Shown here in pieces: positions 8,270-19,213 of a stretch of DNA of 64,000 nucleotides. The stretch comes from Natronoarchaeum rubrum (lineage in GTDB: Archaea; Halobacteriota; Halobacteria; Halobacteriales; Natronoarchaeaceae): contig NZ_JANHDP010000001.1 in NCBI RefSeq assembly GCF_024494695.1, forward strand, positions 682,001 to 746,000. Direction: 5' to 3'. The notes under the pieces were generated by a model, which was not told the origin of the DNA, searched no databases, and saw only the letters and a list, made by a program, of their open reading frames with translations. Every line of letters starts with the position of its first letter. Position 1 is the first letter of the stretch. The position numbers were made by a program, and so were the translations under genes.

Positions 8270-8280
8270 AGAGATACAAT
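8270..8280 (+). promoter_or_regulatory. TATA-like box of the ABC exporter operon
   Basis: AGATACAAT is centred about 28 nt upstream of the GTG at 8304 and supports a leaderless start there. Confidence 0.5.
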
Positions 8281-8303
8281 GTACGGCGTCGCTCTCCGCT
8301 GCA

Positions 8304-9074
8304 GTGAGTGACTCCGTGAGAATACTCGATCGCTCGGGGCGCGGCCAGTCCGCGTCGCCGGACGAGGGCGAATCGACTGCCGCCGTCCGGCTCGACGACG
8401 TCACCCACGAGTACGGGACCGACAGCAGCCGGTTCGGCTCCGGCAACGAGCGGACACTGACGGCGCTCCGAGACGTCTCGCTGGACGTCCAGCCCGGGAC
8501 GATCGTCGGGCTGAAGGGCCCGAGCGGCAGCGGCAAGTCCACGATCCTGCACGCCGTGTCGGGGCTGCTGGTCCCGACCTCAGGGACCGTCGAGCTGCTG
8601 GGGACCGACCTCACCGCTCTCTCGGCCCGCGAGCGCGTCCAGATCCGGCGTGATCACGTCGGGATCGTGTTCCAGCGGTTCCACCTGCTCCCGTCGCTGA
8701 CGGCGCGGGCGAACGTCGCGCTCCCGCTCGTGCAGGCCGGCGTCCCGCGGTCGAAGCGCCGCGAGCGGGCCGAGCGGCTGCTGGAGCAGGTCGGTCTCGG
8801 CGACCGGACGACGCACCTCCCCGGCGAACTGAGCGGCGGGGAGCGCCAGCGCGTCGCGATCGCGCGGTCGCTGTCGACCGATCCCGACGTGATCGTCGCC
8901 GACGAGCCGACCGGCGAACTCGACACCGCGACGGGCGCCGAAGTGCTCGAACTGCTGACCTCGCTGGGCGACGACCGGGCCGTGCTGGTCGCCTCTCACG
9001 ACAGCGCGACGCTGGCGATCGCCGACGACGTCGTCCGGCTCCGCGACGGCATGGTGATCGACGATGCGGGATGA
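8304..9074 (+). CDS. ABC transporter ATP-binding protein (MacB/LolD type)
   Basis: This 256-residue ATPase subunit powers the two FtsX-like permeases encoded next to it. Walker A is GPSGSGKST (72-80), the Q-loop FQRFHLLPS follows near 123, the signature LSGGE is at 176-180, and Walker B VIVADE at 196-201 is followed by the D-loop and H-loop (ASHD). An extra 28-residue N-terminal tail and a small insertion (DSSRFGSGNER) precede the core. The start is GTG at 8304, chosen because of the TATA-like box. The 3' end overlaps the next gene by 11 nt. The LolCDE/MacB class moves lipids, lipoproteins or peptides outward; the substrate here is unknown. Confidence 0.93.
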   Translation: MSDSVRILDRSGRGQSASPDEGESTAAVRLDDVTHEYGTDSSRFGSGNERTLTALRDVSLDVQPGTIVGLKGPSGSGKSTILHAVSGLLVPTSGTVELLGTDLTALSARERVQIRRDHVGIVFQRFHLLPSLTARANVALPLVQAGVPRSKRRERAERLLEQVGLGDRTTHLPGELSGGERQRVAIARSLSTDPDVIVADEPTGELDTATGAEVLELLTSLGDDRAVLVASHDSATLAIADDVVRLRDGMVIDDAG

Positions 9075-10368
9075 CGCCGGCGACAGGCGGCGCTCGCGCT
9101 GGCGGGGGCTCGTCGGGCTCTCGGCGACGCGGCTCTGGAAGCAGGCGACGACGACCAGGACCGGCCGGATGGCGGCGTCGACCGGCGCGGTCGCGCTGAC
9201 GATCTCGATCCTGCTGGTCGTGACCGGAATCGCGCTGGCGCTGGCGACCGCCGGCGTCGTAACCGAGACCGACGCCGACGCCACCGTGGTCCCCCAGCAG
9301 GGCGAGACGCTCTCGGACGTCGGCGGCGTCGAGCCGGTGCAGCTCGGCGCCGCCAACGAGCGCGCCGCCGCGATCCGCAACCGTGGGGGCGTCGACCACG
9401 CGTCGCCCGTGCTCGTCGAGACGGTGCGACTGGAGGGCGCCGATAGCGAGGTGTCCGACGCCGAGAGCGGGGAGTCCGCCGCCGAGAGTCGATCATCGGG
9501 ACTCGTCGCCCTCGTGGGCGTCGTCCCCGACGACGAGGAGCGCACCGTCGCGGGGCTGTCGACGGCCGGACTCGAACCCGGCGATCCACAGTACGCGAAC
9601 GGGACCTACGACGGCCAGCGGACGGGCGAGATTGTACTCTCGCGGGCTGCGGCGGATCGGCTCGACGCCGCCGAAGGCGAGGCGTTTCGCGTCGTCGGGA
9701 ACAGGACCGCGACCGATCGGACGACGTTTACGGTCGCCGGCGTCGACGCCGCGACGGGCAACGAGCGCGACGCCGACGTGCCCGTGGCGCTGGTCCACTT
9801 GAGCGAGCTTCAGTCGATCTCCGGCGCGAGCGCGGGCGAGCTCGCCGACAGAGTGCTGGTGTGGGGCGACGCCGAGGCGACCGAAGCGGCCGCCGGAGAC
9901 GCCTATCCGAACGCCACCGTCGAGACCGCCGACGGCACCGACCCCTCGCAGCTGTTCGACGACGGGCTGGCCTTCGCCACCAGCCTGATCGCGCTGGTCG
10001 TCGGCGTCGCGATCTGCGCGGCGTTCGTCGCGACGACGATGGGGATCACGGTCAACGAGGATCGCCGAATGCTCGCCGTGCTGGAGGCAGTCGGCTTCCC
10101 GACCCACAGCCGACTCGCCGTCGTCGGCGTCTCGACGCTGGTGACGACGCTGCTGGGCGCCGTTCTGGGGATCGTCGGCGGCGTGCTGGGCGTCCTCGCC
10201 GTCGACGCCGTCGCCGGGGCGACCGTCGCCACCAGAACCGTCGCCGTGATCCACCCGCTGTTCGTTCCCTACGCCTTCGCCGTCGCCCTCGTCTCGGGAC
10301 TGGTCGCCGTCCCGTACCCGCTCGTGGTGGCCGCGCGAACGAGCGTGCTCGACGAGGTGGGACGGTGA
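9064..10368 (+). CDS. FtsX-like ABC transporter permease (first subunit)
   Basis: This 434-residue permease has one N-terminal transmembrane helix (about 36-62), a large extracytoplasmic domain (about 65-290) and three C-terminal helices (about 300-425). This is the topology of MacB/LolC/FtsX proteins. The outer domain carries acidic, Ser-rich insertions typical of haloarchaea (near residue 130-150). It overlaps the ATPase gene by 11 nt and the second permease by four nt (GTGA), so the three genes are one coupled operon. Confidence 0.9.
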   Translation: MRDDAGDRRRSRWRGLVGLSATRLWKQATTTRTGRMAASTGAVALTISILLVVTGIALALATAGVVTETDADATVVPQQGETLSDVGGVEPVQLGAANERAAAIRNRGGVDHASPVLVETVRLEGADSEVSDAESGESAAESRSSGLVALVGVVPDDEERTVAGLSTAGLEPGDPQYANGTYDGQRTGEIVLSRAAADRLDAAEGEAFRVVGNRTATDRTTFTVAGVDAATGNERDADVPVALVHLSELQSISGASAGELADRVLVWGDAEATEAAAGDAYPNATVETADGTDPSQLFDDGLAFATSLIALVVGVAICAAFVATTMGITVNEDRRMLAVLEAVGFPTHSRLAVVGVSTLVTTLLGAVLGIVGGVLGVLAVDAVAGATVATRTVAVIHPLFVPYAFAVALVSGLVAVPYPLVVAARTSVLDEVGR

Positions 10369-11591
10369 GCGTCCGCGGCGCTCTCGTCCGAATGCGCGCG
10401 GTCCTCGGACTGGCGTTCGCGCAGCTCCGCCGGGCGCCGGGACGCACCGCGCTCACCGTGCTGGCCGTCGCGCTCGCGGTGCTCTCGGTGACGCTGCTGG
10501 CCAGCCTCGGCGCCGGCGTCGTCGACAAGGGCGAGGAGGGGTTAGAGCAGGCCGACCGCGATCTCTGGGTGTCGAACGACCCGATCGATCCGGCCGCGAG
10601 CGGCACCGAGAACCCGATCGTCGACGCCCACGAAGTGGCGTCGAACGTGCAGGCGCGCGAGGACGTCCGCGTCGCCGAACCGGTTGCGTTGCACGGGCTG
10701 TACGTCGGGGCCGAGCGGTCGGACCTCCGGCGCGTTCCGGCCGTCGGCACGCGGCGAACGCACGAGGGCTTCGCCTTCGAGCGCGGCAGCGGGTTCGTGC
10801 TCGACGACGAGGACTACGCCGCGGCGAGCCCCTACGAGCCGACGCGAGAGGAGATCGTTCTCGACCCGCGGACCGCCGAGACGCTGGGCGTCGGCGTCGG
10901 CGACGCCGTCTACGTCGGCTCCACCAGGGCGAGCCTCCACGAGGTCACCGTCGTCGGACTCTCCTCGCATTACTCGCAGTTCCTGGGCTCGCCCGCCGCC
11001 ACCGTCCCGATCACCGACCTCCAGGCGATGACCGGGACCGCCGGGACGGATCGGGCGACGTTCGTCATGGCCGATACGGTGGAGGGCGCCGACCCCGCCG
11101 CGGTTCGGGACGAGCTCGCGGCCGAGTACCCCGCCTACGACGTCCGGACGGGCGACGAGCAGGTCGAGAAACTACTTCAGGAGCGCACGCTCGTGCTCGC
11201 CAGCGGCGTCACGCTGGTCGGCTTCGCCATCCTCGGCGGCGCCGTCCTGACGATCAACCTGTTCGCGCTCGTGGCCTACCAGCAGCGCGACGAACTCGCC
11301 GCGCTCCGCGCGATCGGGCTCTCGCGCGGCGTGCTCGCGGGGACGATCGGCGCTCAGGGACTGGTCATCGGCGTCCTCGGCGGGCTCGTCGGCGCCGCCG
11401 CGACGCGCCCGCTCGCCGTCGGACTGAATCGCCTCGCCGAGCGGGTCGTCGGATTCGAGGCGCTCCTCCAGCCGTCGCCGCTGATCTACGCCGCCGGGCT
11501 CGCGCTCGCGATCGTGCTCGGGGGCGTCGTCGCGCTCGTCACCGGCTGGCAGGCCGGGCGGTACGCGAACGTCGAGCACCTGCTGGCGTGA
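10365..11591 (+). CDS. FtsX-like ABC transporter permease (second subunit)
   Basis: This 408-residue permease has the same topology as the preceding one: a first helix at about 22-46 (TALTVLAVALAVLSVTLLASLG), an outer domain of about 220 residues and three C-terminal helices, ending in an ARYANVEHLLA-like tail. The start is GTG at 10365 inside a GTGA overlap with the previous stop; ATG at 10392 is a less likely alternative. With the preceding two genes it forms an ABC exporter with a heterodimeric permease, resembling LolC-LolE-LolD. In a cell with one membrane the substrate may be a surface lipid, peptide or lipoprotein; this is inference. Confidence 0.9.
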   Translation: MSVRGALVRMRAVLGLAFAQLRRAPGRTALTVLAVALAVLSVTLLASLGAGVVDKGEEGLEQADRDLWVSNDPIDPAASGTENPIVDAHEVASNVQAREDVRVAEPVALHGLYVGAERSDLRRVPAVGTRRTHEGFAFERGSGFVLDDEDYAAASPYEPTREEIVLDPRTAETLGVGVGDAVYVGSTRASLHEVTVVGLSSHYSQFLGSPAATVPITDLQAMTGTAGTDRATFVMADTVEGADPAAVRDELAAEYPAYDVRTGDEQVEKLLQERTLVLASGVTLVGFAILGGAVLTINLFALVAYQQRDELAALRAIGLSRGVLAGTIGAQGLVIGVLGGLVGAAATRPLAVGLNRLAERVVGFEALLQPSPLIYAAGLALAIVLGGVVALVTGWQAGRYANVEHLLA

Positions 11592-11667
11592 CCGCTACGA
11601 TGGCCGCGGGACGGCTCCGCACGGACCCAAACACGTTTCGCGCTCGATCCGCAACCTCGAAGCAACC

Positions 11668-12261
11668 GTGGCGCTCGACGAGACCGACGCCGAGATACTG
11701 GAACTGCTGATCGAAGACGCCAGCCGATCGTACCGCGAGATCGCCGACCGCGTCGGGCTGACGGCGCCGACCGTCTCCGAGCGCGTCGAGCGCATGCGCG
11801 AACTCGGCATCCTCGAACGGTTCACCGTCGCCGTCGACCAGTCGATGCTGGCGACCCAGGACGCCCGGCTCGTCGAGGTCCAGCTCGCGCCCGGCGACGC
11901 CGAAGCGCTGGCCGACGAGCTCCGGGATATCGACGTCGTCGAGCACGTCATCCGGACGGAGAGCGGGCGAGTGCTGACCCACGTCCACGCCGGCGAGCCC
12001 GAGGTCCGGCGCCTGTTCTCTGACCTGCTGGAGGGCCAGGACGTGCTGTCCTACGACGTCGGCGGCGTCGTCGAGTCGTCGTGGAACCCGGATCTCCGCA
12101 GGGGCGAGTTCGCCATCTCCTGCGTGGAGTGCGGGAAGGAGGTCGACGACGACGGGCTCTCGCTCGAACTCGACGACCGGCAGTACTTCGTCTGCTGCGA
12201 GTCCTGCGAGTCGCTGTTTCGGGAACGGTACGCCGAACTGCAAGACGGGGCCGAGAGCTGA
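11668..12261 (+). CDS. Lrp/AsnC-type regulator with C-terminal TRASH metal-binding domain
   Basis: This 197-residue protein has an AsnC-type helix-turn-helix (residues 1-55, YREIADRVGLTAPTVSERV), an AsnC-like ligand domain (about 60-140) and a C-terminal TRASH zinc-ribbon-like domain. That domain has CVECGKEV and FVCCESCESLF cysteines (about 153-186). TRASH domains sense heavy metals. The same architecture regulates a copper-exporting ATPase in Halobacterium salinarum (VNG1179C with YvgX), and here the next gene is exactly such an ATPase, 188 nt downstream on the same strand. The start is GTG at 11668, giving a protein that begins at the HTH. Likely role: copper-responsive control of copA. 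Confidence 0.92.
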   Translation: MALDETDAEILELLIEDASRSYREIADRVGLTAPTVSERVERMRELGILERFTVAVDQSMLATQDARLVEVQLAPGDAEALADELRDIDVVEHVIRTESGRVLTHVHAGEPEVRRLFSDLLEGQDVLSYDVGGVVESSWNPDLRRGEFAISCVECGKEVDDDGLSLELDDRQYFVCCESCESLFRERYAELQDGAES

Positions 12262-12366
12262 ACACGCCCGACTAGCCGGCGTTCGGGATGGCGCTCGCCG
12301 ACGAGTATATCGAAATTCCCAGTTCCTCCCGCGACACCGCGGGTTCAGATCGGCGAGAAAGACCAA

Positions 12367-12406
12367 TTCGTTAGCTTCGTTCGCCACGAGAACCGAAGTT
12401 CGTTAG
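12367..12406 (+). promoter_or_regulatory. Paired TTCGTTAG direct repeats upstream of copA (candidate metal-regulator site)
   Basis: TTCGTTAG occurs at 12367-12374 and again at 12399-12406, 32 bp apart (three helical turns), with CTTCG and CGAAG inverted arms between them. The pair lies just upstream of the copA TATA box, where an activator such as the neighbouring Lrp-TRASH protein would bind. The assignment is inference. Confidence 0.4.
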
Positions 12407-12420
12407 GGGAAACCCGCTTC

Positions 12421-12429
12421 AAACTATAG
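12421..12429 (+). promoter_or_regulatory. TATA box of copA
   Basis: AAACTATAG is centred about 26 nt upstream of the ATG at 12450, supporting a leaderless copA transcript and the choice of ATG 12450 over the GTG three bases earlier. Confidence 0.6.
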
Positions 12430-12449
12430 CCCGTATCTAGAGACAAGTG

Positions 12450-15062
<2,613 letters not shown>

Positions 15063-15116
15063 TCGGGGCGGTCGCGACGGTGCAGTCGCCGTTCCGGGGT
15101 GCGACGCCGCCCGCCG

Positions 15117-15121
15117 TTTTT
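15117..15121 (+). terminator. Short oligo-T run after copA
   Basis: A TTTTT run about 55 nt after the copA stop is a plausible archaeal termination signal; no stem-loop is needed in archaea. It is weak because it is only five bases. Confidence 0.3.
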
Positions 15122-15147
15122 GTCCGGCGGCGTCGTGCGTACGCGTG

Positions 15148-16137
15148 ATGGTCCCAACGTCGAGTGAGGACTCGCCGGACGAGGATGGCGACCGCTCCGC
15201 CGAGAATCGGCGCGCGATCCTGAACCCGACGAGCGGCCGCGCCGACCACGTCGAGCGGGTGCGCGACCTCGCCGCCGAGCGCGGGTTCGACGTCGTCGAG
15301 ACCGAACGGGCGGGCCACGCGATCGAACTCGCCGAGCGCGCGGCCGCCGACGGCGTCGACCTGCTCGCGGTCTGTGGCGGCGACGGGACGCTCCACGAGG
15401 TCGTGGAGGGGCTGTACGACGCCGACTCGCTCGACGACGTGACGCTGTCCGTGGTCCCGTCCGGGACCGAGAACATCGTCGCCGAGCACCTCGGCGTCCA
15501 GTCGCTCGTCGACGGGTTCGACCTCGCCGAGACCGGCGAGACGCGGCGCATCGACCTCGGCGTCGCGGGCGACGAGCCGTTCGTGATGTCGGCGATCGCC
15601 GGGCTGCCGGCGGAGGCCAGCGCGGCCGCCACCCACGATCTCAAGCGGCGGTTCGGGTCGCTCGCGTTCGTCATCGGCGGCGTCCAGGAGACGCTGGCGT
15701 TCGACGGGCTGCGCGTCGCGGTCGAGGCGGACGCCGACGACGCGGCCCTCGAGGAGTCGACCGTCGAGGACGCGACCGGCGACGACGGCATCACCTGGCG
15801 CGGCGAAGCGTTGACCGTGCTGGTGGGCAACCTCCGGGAGTTCGGCAGCGAGGGCGCGCCGGCGGACGCCGAAGACGGGCTGCTCGACGTGACGATCGGC
15901 GAGCGGATGCCGCCGAGCGACGCCGTCGCCGAGACCGTCGCCCAGCGACTGCTCGGGCAGGACACCGAGCACGTCACGACGCTCAAAGCGAGCGCGATCG
16001 AGTTCGAACACCTCGGCGGGGATCCGGTGACGTTCAGCCTCGACGGCGAGATCCGACGGTTCGATACGGTGGCGTTCTCGGTGGTCCCGGGCGCGTTGCG
16101 GGTCCGCGTGGGGGAGGAGTACGGTCAGACCGGGTGA
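15148..16137 (+). CDS. Diacylglycerol kinase-like lipid kinase (DAGK catalytic domain)
   Basis: This 329-residue protein has the DAGK fold: RRAILNPTSGRADHVERVR (about 22-40) starts the nucleotide-binding lobe, VCGGDGTLHEVVEGL (about 74-88) is the GGDGT catalytic loop, and VPSGTEN follows near 107. The C-terminal lobe ends with FSLDGEIRRFDTVAFSV. The family phosphorylates diacylglycerol or sphingoid-like lipids; in archaea the real lipid substrate is uncertain. The ATG at 15148 is preferred over the GTG three bases upstream. It stands alone on the plus strand and converges with the esterase gene. Confidence 0.88.
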   Translation: MVPTSSEDSPDEDGDRSAENRRAILNPTSGRADHVERVRDLAAERGFDVVETERAGHAIELAERAAADGVDLLAVCGGDGTLHEVVEGLYDADSLDDVTLSVVPSGTENIVAEHLGVQSLVDGFDLAETGETRRIDLGVAGDEPFVMSAIAGLPAEASAAATHDLKRRFGSLAFVIGGVQETLAFDGLRVAVEADADDAALEESTVEDATGDDGITWRGEALTVLVGNLREFGSEGAPADAEDGLLDVTIGERMPPSDAVAETVAQRLLGQDTEHVTTLKASAIEFEHLGGDPVTFSLDGEIRRFDTVAFSVVPGALRVRVGEEYGQTG

Positions 16138-16164
16138 CGCCGACGCGTGGACTGCCGGAGAAAA

Positions 16165-16827
16165 TCACGCCAGCCTGTCGTCGAGCCACGCCAGCAGGTC
16201 TTGGAGTTCGTCCGGCCCGATCCCGTGGCCGACGTCGTAGGTGTTCGAGTCGACGGCGTAGCCCACTTCGCTCAGCCGGATGGCGGCGTTCTCGGCGCGG
16301 GCGGGCGGGATGATCTGATCCTGCTGCCCGGCGCCGACGAACACCGGCGTCCCCTCGATACCCTCGGGCGTCAGGTCGGCGTGAGACTCGGGCAGGTAGC
16401 CGTGAAGTCCGGCGGCCCACGCGAACCGGCCGGGATGTTCGAGCAGCAGCGCGAACGTCGATATCGCCCCCTGGCTGAAGCCGAGCAGGCCCAGCCGATC
16501 GGGATCGAGGTCGTACGCCTCGACGGCGGCGTCGATCGACTCGTCGATCAGATCGAGGCTCCGGCGGAACTCCTCGGCGTCGGGCTGGCTCTGGTGGAGC
16601 CCCCCGGCGGAGAGGTCGAGGTCGTACCAGGTGTATCCGCCCTGAAGGCGGTCGGGAGCGCGGAAGCTGACGACGAACAGCTCGTCGGGGAACCGCTGGG
16701 CGACCGGCAGCAAGTCGGTCTCGTCGGCGCCGCGGCCGTGAAACACGAAGACGGCCGGATGCGGGCCGTCGGCGTCGTCGGGCGGGCTGATCGTCTTGTG
16801 TTCGAGCGGAACGTCGGACTTCGTCAT
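16165..16827 (-). CDS. Alpha/beta-hydrolase (phospholipase/carboxylesterase family)
   Basis: This 220-residue serine hydrolase has the nucleophile elbow GFSQGA (about 115-120), the oxyanion region FHGRGADETD (about 27-36), an acid in AGQQDQIIP (about 170) and the catalytic His in VGHGIGPDEL near the C-terminus. The dienelactone-hydrolase-like phospholipase/carboxylesterase family has this size. The start is MTKSDVPLEH at 16827; the frame is open 20 codons upstream, but that stretch is Arg/Pro-rich and intrudes on the divergent dph2 promoter region. Substrate unknown. Confidence 0.88.
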   Translation of the reverse strand: MTKSDVPLEHKTISPPDDADGPHPAVFVFHGRGADETDLLPVAQRFPDELFVVSFRAPDRLQGGYTWYDLDLSAGGLHQSQPDAEEFRRSLDLIDESIDAAVEAYDLDPDRLGLLGFSQGAISTFALLLEHPGRFAWAAGLHGYLPESHADLTPEGIEGTPVFVGAGQQDQIIPPARAENAAIRLSEVGYAVDSNTYDVGHGIGPDELQDLLAWLDDRLA

Positions 16828-16943
16828 GGACGGACGCAAGCGTCCCAAGCGCTTGAATCCCGGCGTCCGCGGCCGGGCTGGCCGCATGCTCGCCGAGGCG
16901 GGAGTCCGCCAGGCGTCGTCACCCTCGCTTCAGTAACGTACGT

Positions 16944-16950
16944 GTTATAC
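16944..16950 (+). promoter_or_regulatory. TATA box of dph2
   Basis: GTTATAC is centred about 28 nt before the ATG at 16975, giving a leaderless dph2 mRNA and fixing the start inside a much longer open frame. Confidence 0.6.
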
Positions 16951-16974
16951 GTCGTGAGTCGCTACGAAGGTGCA

Positions 16975-18021
16975 ATGAGCGAGCAGACGTACAGCGAGGG
17001 CGACCTCCGGAACACGGGGATGTCGCTCAAGCACGACCGGGAGTGGGACTACGAACTCGACCGCATCGTAACGGCGGTCGAGGAGCGCGACGCCGAGAAG
17101 GTCGGCTTGCAGTTCCCCGAGGGGCTCAAGCGCCGCGGGCCGCGAGTGGCCGACGATCTGCGCGAGCTCGTCGACGACGACGTGACGATCATGCTGTCGG
17201 GCCAGCCGTGTTACGGCGCCTGCGACCTCGACACGTTCCTGATGCGGCGGACCGACGTGTTCGTCCACTTCGGGCACAGCCCGATGAAGGAATCGGAGAA
17301 GATCATCTACGTGCCGCTGTTCTCGAACGTCGACGTGCTGCCGATCATGGAGGAGGCCGAGGAGAAACTCGCCGACCCCGAAGACGATCCCGAGGTCGGC
17401 CTCGTCACCACGGCCCAGCACATGAACCGGTTCGACGACATGGCCGACTGGCTCGAAGACCGTGGCTACGAGGTCCAGACCCGCCGCGGCGACGAGCGGC
17501 TCACCCACGAGGGGCAGGTGCTGGGCTGTAACTACGCCTCCGCGGACGTCCCCGCGGACCAGGTGCTGTACGTCGGCGGCGGGAAGTTCCACCCGCTCGG
17601 GCTGGCGATGGAACACCCCGACAAGAAAGTCGTCATCGGCGACCCCGTCAACAACGTCGTGACGATCGCCGACACCGAGAAGTTCCTCAAGCAGCGCTAC
17701 GCCACCGTCCACAAGGCGATGGACGCCGAGACGTGGGGCGTCATCTTCTGCACGAAGATCGGCCAGGGCCGCATGGACCAAGCCGAGAAGATTCTCGACG
17801 AGAACGAGAACGCCTACCTCATCACGATGGACGAGGTGACGCCGGATCGGCTGCGCAACTTCGGCTTCGACGCCTTCGTCAACACCGGCTGCCCGCGGAT
17901 CACGACCGACGACGGCCCGCAGTTCCACAAGCCGCTCTTGACACCCGGCGAGTACGAGATCGCCGTCGGCAACAAGCCGCTGGACGAACTCAGCTTCGAC
18001 ACGTTCCACGGCACCTGGTAG
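16975..18021 (+). CDS. dph2: Diphthamide biosynthesis enzyme Dph2 (radical-SAM-like 4Fe-4S)
   Basis: This 348-residue archaeal Dph1/Dph2 enzyme transfers the 3-amino-3-carboxypropyl group from S-adenosylmethionine to a histidine of elongation factor 2. The three separated cysteines that hold the noncanonical 4Fe-4S cluster are visible in GQPCYGAC (C79; C83 also present), LGCNYA (C185) and NTGCPRI (C306). The size agrees with the archaeal homodimeric enzyme. It is monocistronic, preceded by its own TATA box and followed by an oligo-T run near 18049. Confidence 0.93.
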   Translation: MSEQTYSEGDLRNTGMSLKHDREWDYELDRIVTAVEERDAEKVGLQFPEGLKRRGPRVADDLRELVDDDVTIMLSGQPCYGACDLDTFLMRRTDVFVHFGHSPMKESEKIIYVPLFSNVDVLPIMEEAEEKLADPEDDPEVGLVTTAQHMNRFDDMADWLEDRGYEVQTRRGDERLTHEGQVLGCNYASADVPADQVLYVGGGKFHPLGLAMEHPDKKVVIGDPVNNVVTIADTEKFLKQRYATVHKAMDAETWGVIFCTKIGQGRMDQAEKILDENENAYLITMDEVTPDRLRNFGFDAFVNTGCPRITTDDGPQFHKPLLTPGEYEIAVGNKPLDELSFDTFHGTW

Positions 18022-18164
18022 TCAGACGCCGTTCGTTCTCCATCGTCGTTTTTCTCCGATCGCCGCTCTTCACCAGCCGCCGCGCCCGACGCCGTTCGTC
18101 CATCCTACCAAACAGGAAATAATTAGCAGAACAGTCATGACCATGGGGTAAGTAATCGGCGTCA

Positions 18165-19091
18165 ATGACAGAGGACGCGACGGGGGAGCTCCCCGACAAC
18201 AAACTGTTCGAGCTCTACGAACAGTACCTCGGCGAACCGGACGCGGAGACGGACGTCTATCTCGGGTTCGGGTTGTTCTTCGTCGGCATCGCCTTCGCGG
18301 TGACCGGGCTCGGCCTGTTCGCGTGGTCGGGCGCGTTCGAGTACGGGACCGGCGCGTTCTGGTCCCGCCGAGCGCTGTCGTTCGCGCTCGGGATGCTGTC
18401 GGTGCCGACGCTGATGTTGAGCCTCGTCGTGCTGCTGCCGGTCGAACGGCGCGCGACATTGAGCGCGTCGGGCGGCTGGGCGATCACGCTGCTTTCGGTC
18501 GTCGCGTTCTGGCAGGTGTACCCGAGCAACTGGAACGTCGCCGAGGCGGCCGACTACAGCATCCAGGTGACTGCGGTGTACGCGCTGGGGATGACCGTCA
18601 TCACGGCTTCGACCGGCGCGGCGCTGATCGCTCACCAACTGGCGCGCGCCCGCCCCGGCCCGGCCGACATCGACCCCGTCGAGGACGACGAGGACGAGGA
18701 GACCACCTACACGACCGAACAGATCGAGGATGACATCGAGGACGCGATGGAGGGCGTCGACCTCTCGTGGGGCGGCGTCGAGAAACACGAGTCCAAGCGC
18801 CTGGAGTTCTCCACCGGCCCGGAGTTCGACGCCTCCGGCGTCGACGTCGAGGCGACCACCACCCGACAGGAAGGCAGCGTCGACGATCAGGTCAGCGGAC
18901 TCCGCCAGCTCAAGGGCGGCGATAAGAAGACCGCCACCTCGGAGTCGACGGTCGACGACCAGACGAACAAGCTCAAAGAACTGCGCGAGAAGCGCCGCAA
19001 GGAGGAAGCGGCCGACGACGACGAAGGGATCGTCGCCGGTATCGGCGGCTCGGGCCTGCTCGATCGGGTCCGGAGCGCGCTCCGTCGCTGA
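18165..19091 (+). CDS. Four-helix membrane protein with long charged cytoplasmic tail, upstream of the actin gene
   Basis: This 308-residue haloarchaeal protein has no known function (possibly DUF7139; not verified). Four transmembrane segments are predicted at about 30-53, 70-93, 104-120 and 132-159. The remaining 150 residues are acidic and then Lys/Arg-rich. The tail contains two similar blocks, [13 protein letters not shown] (about 238-250) and [13 protein letters not shown] (about 262-274), the second leading into a short predicted coiled coil, and it ends in a basic amphipathic segment ([11 protein letters not shown]). It lies 122 nt upstream of the salactin-type gene in the same direction, but the actin gene has its own TATA box. 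A membrane anchor for the filament is a testable guess only. Confidence 0.75.
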   Translation: MTEDATGELPDNKLFELYEQYLGEPDAETDVYLGFGLFFVGIAFAVTGLGLFAWSGAFEYGTGAFWSRRALSFALGMLSVPTLMLSLVVLLPVERRATLSASGGWAITLLSVVAFWQVYPSNWNVAEAADYSIQVTAVYALGMTVITASTGAALIAHQLARARPGPADIDPVEDDEDEETTYTTEQIEDDIEDAMEGVDLSWGGVEKHESKRLEFSTGPEFDASGVDVEATTTRQEGSVDDQVSGLRQLKGGDKKTATSESTVDDQTNKLKELREKRRKEEAADDDEGIVAGIGGSGLLDRVRSALRR

Positions 19092-19106
19092 CTGGACCGC
19101 GGTCTC

Positions 19107-19126
19107 GCCGGCATCCCGACGCCGGC
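19107..19126 (+). terminator. GCCGGC hairpin between the membrane-protein and actin genes
   Basis: An inverted repeat GCCGGC-N8-GCCGGC starts 16 nt after the stop of the upstream gene and ends before the actin promoter. It could end or pause transcription. Confidence 0.35.
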
Positions 19127-19180
19127 TCCCTTCGTTCGGACATGTTTTCTTACCAGAAAGTTACGCAATTATTTCACATA

Positions 19181-19189
19181 GTTTTATTG
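19181..19189 (+). promoter_or_regulatory. TATA box of the salactin-type gene
   Basis: GTTTTATTG lies in a markedly AT-rich stretch (about 19141-19189). It is centred about 28 nt before the ATG at 19214, so the actin message is leaderless and transcribed separately from the upstream gene. Confidence 0.65.
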
Positions 19190-19213
19190 TACGTGGGACA
19201 GGTTGTTCCGGAT

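Noticed and set aside
11668..12261. Assignment as an amino-acid-responsive Lrp regulator
   Set aside because: The C-terminal TRASH cysteine domain and the adjacent copper ATPase point to metal sensing.
16147..16974. N-terminal extension of dph2 across the divergent esterase gene
   Set aside because: It reads antisense through an esterase with a full catalytic triad; a TATA box fixes the dph2 start at 16975.
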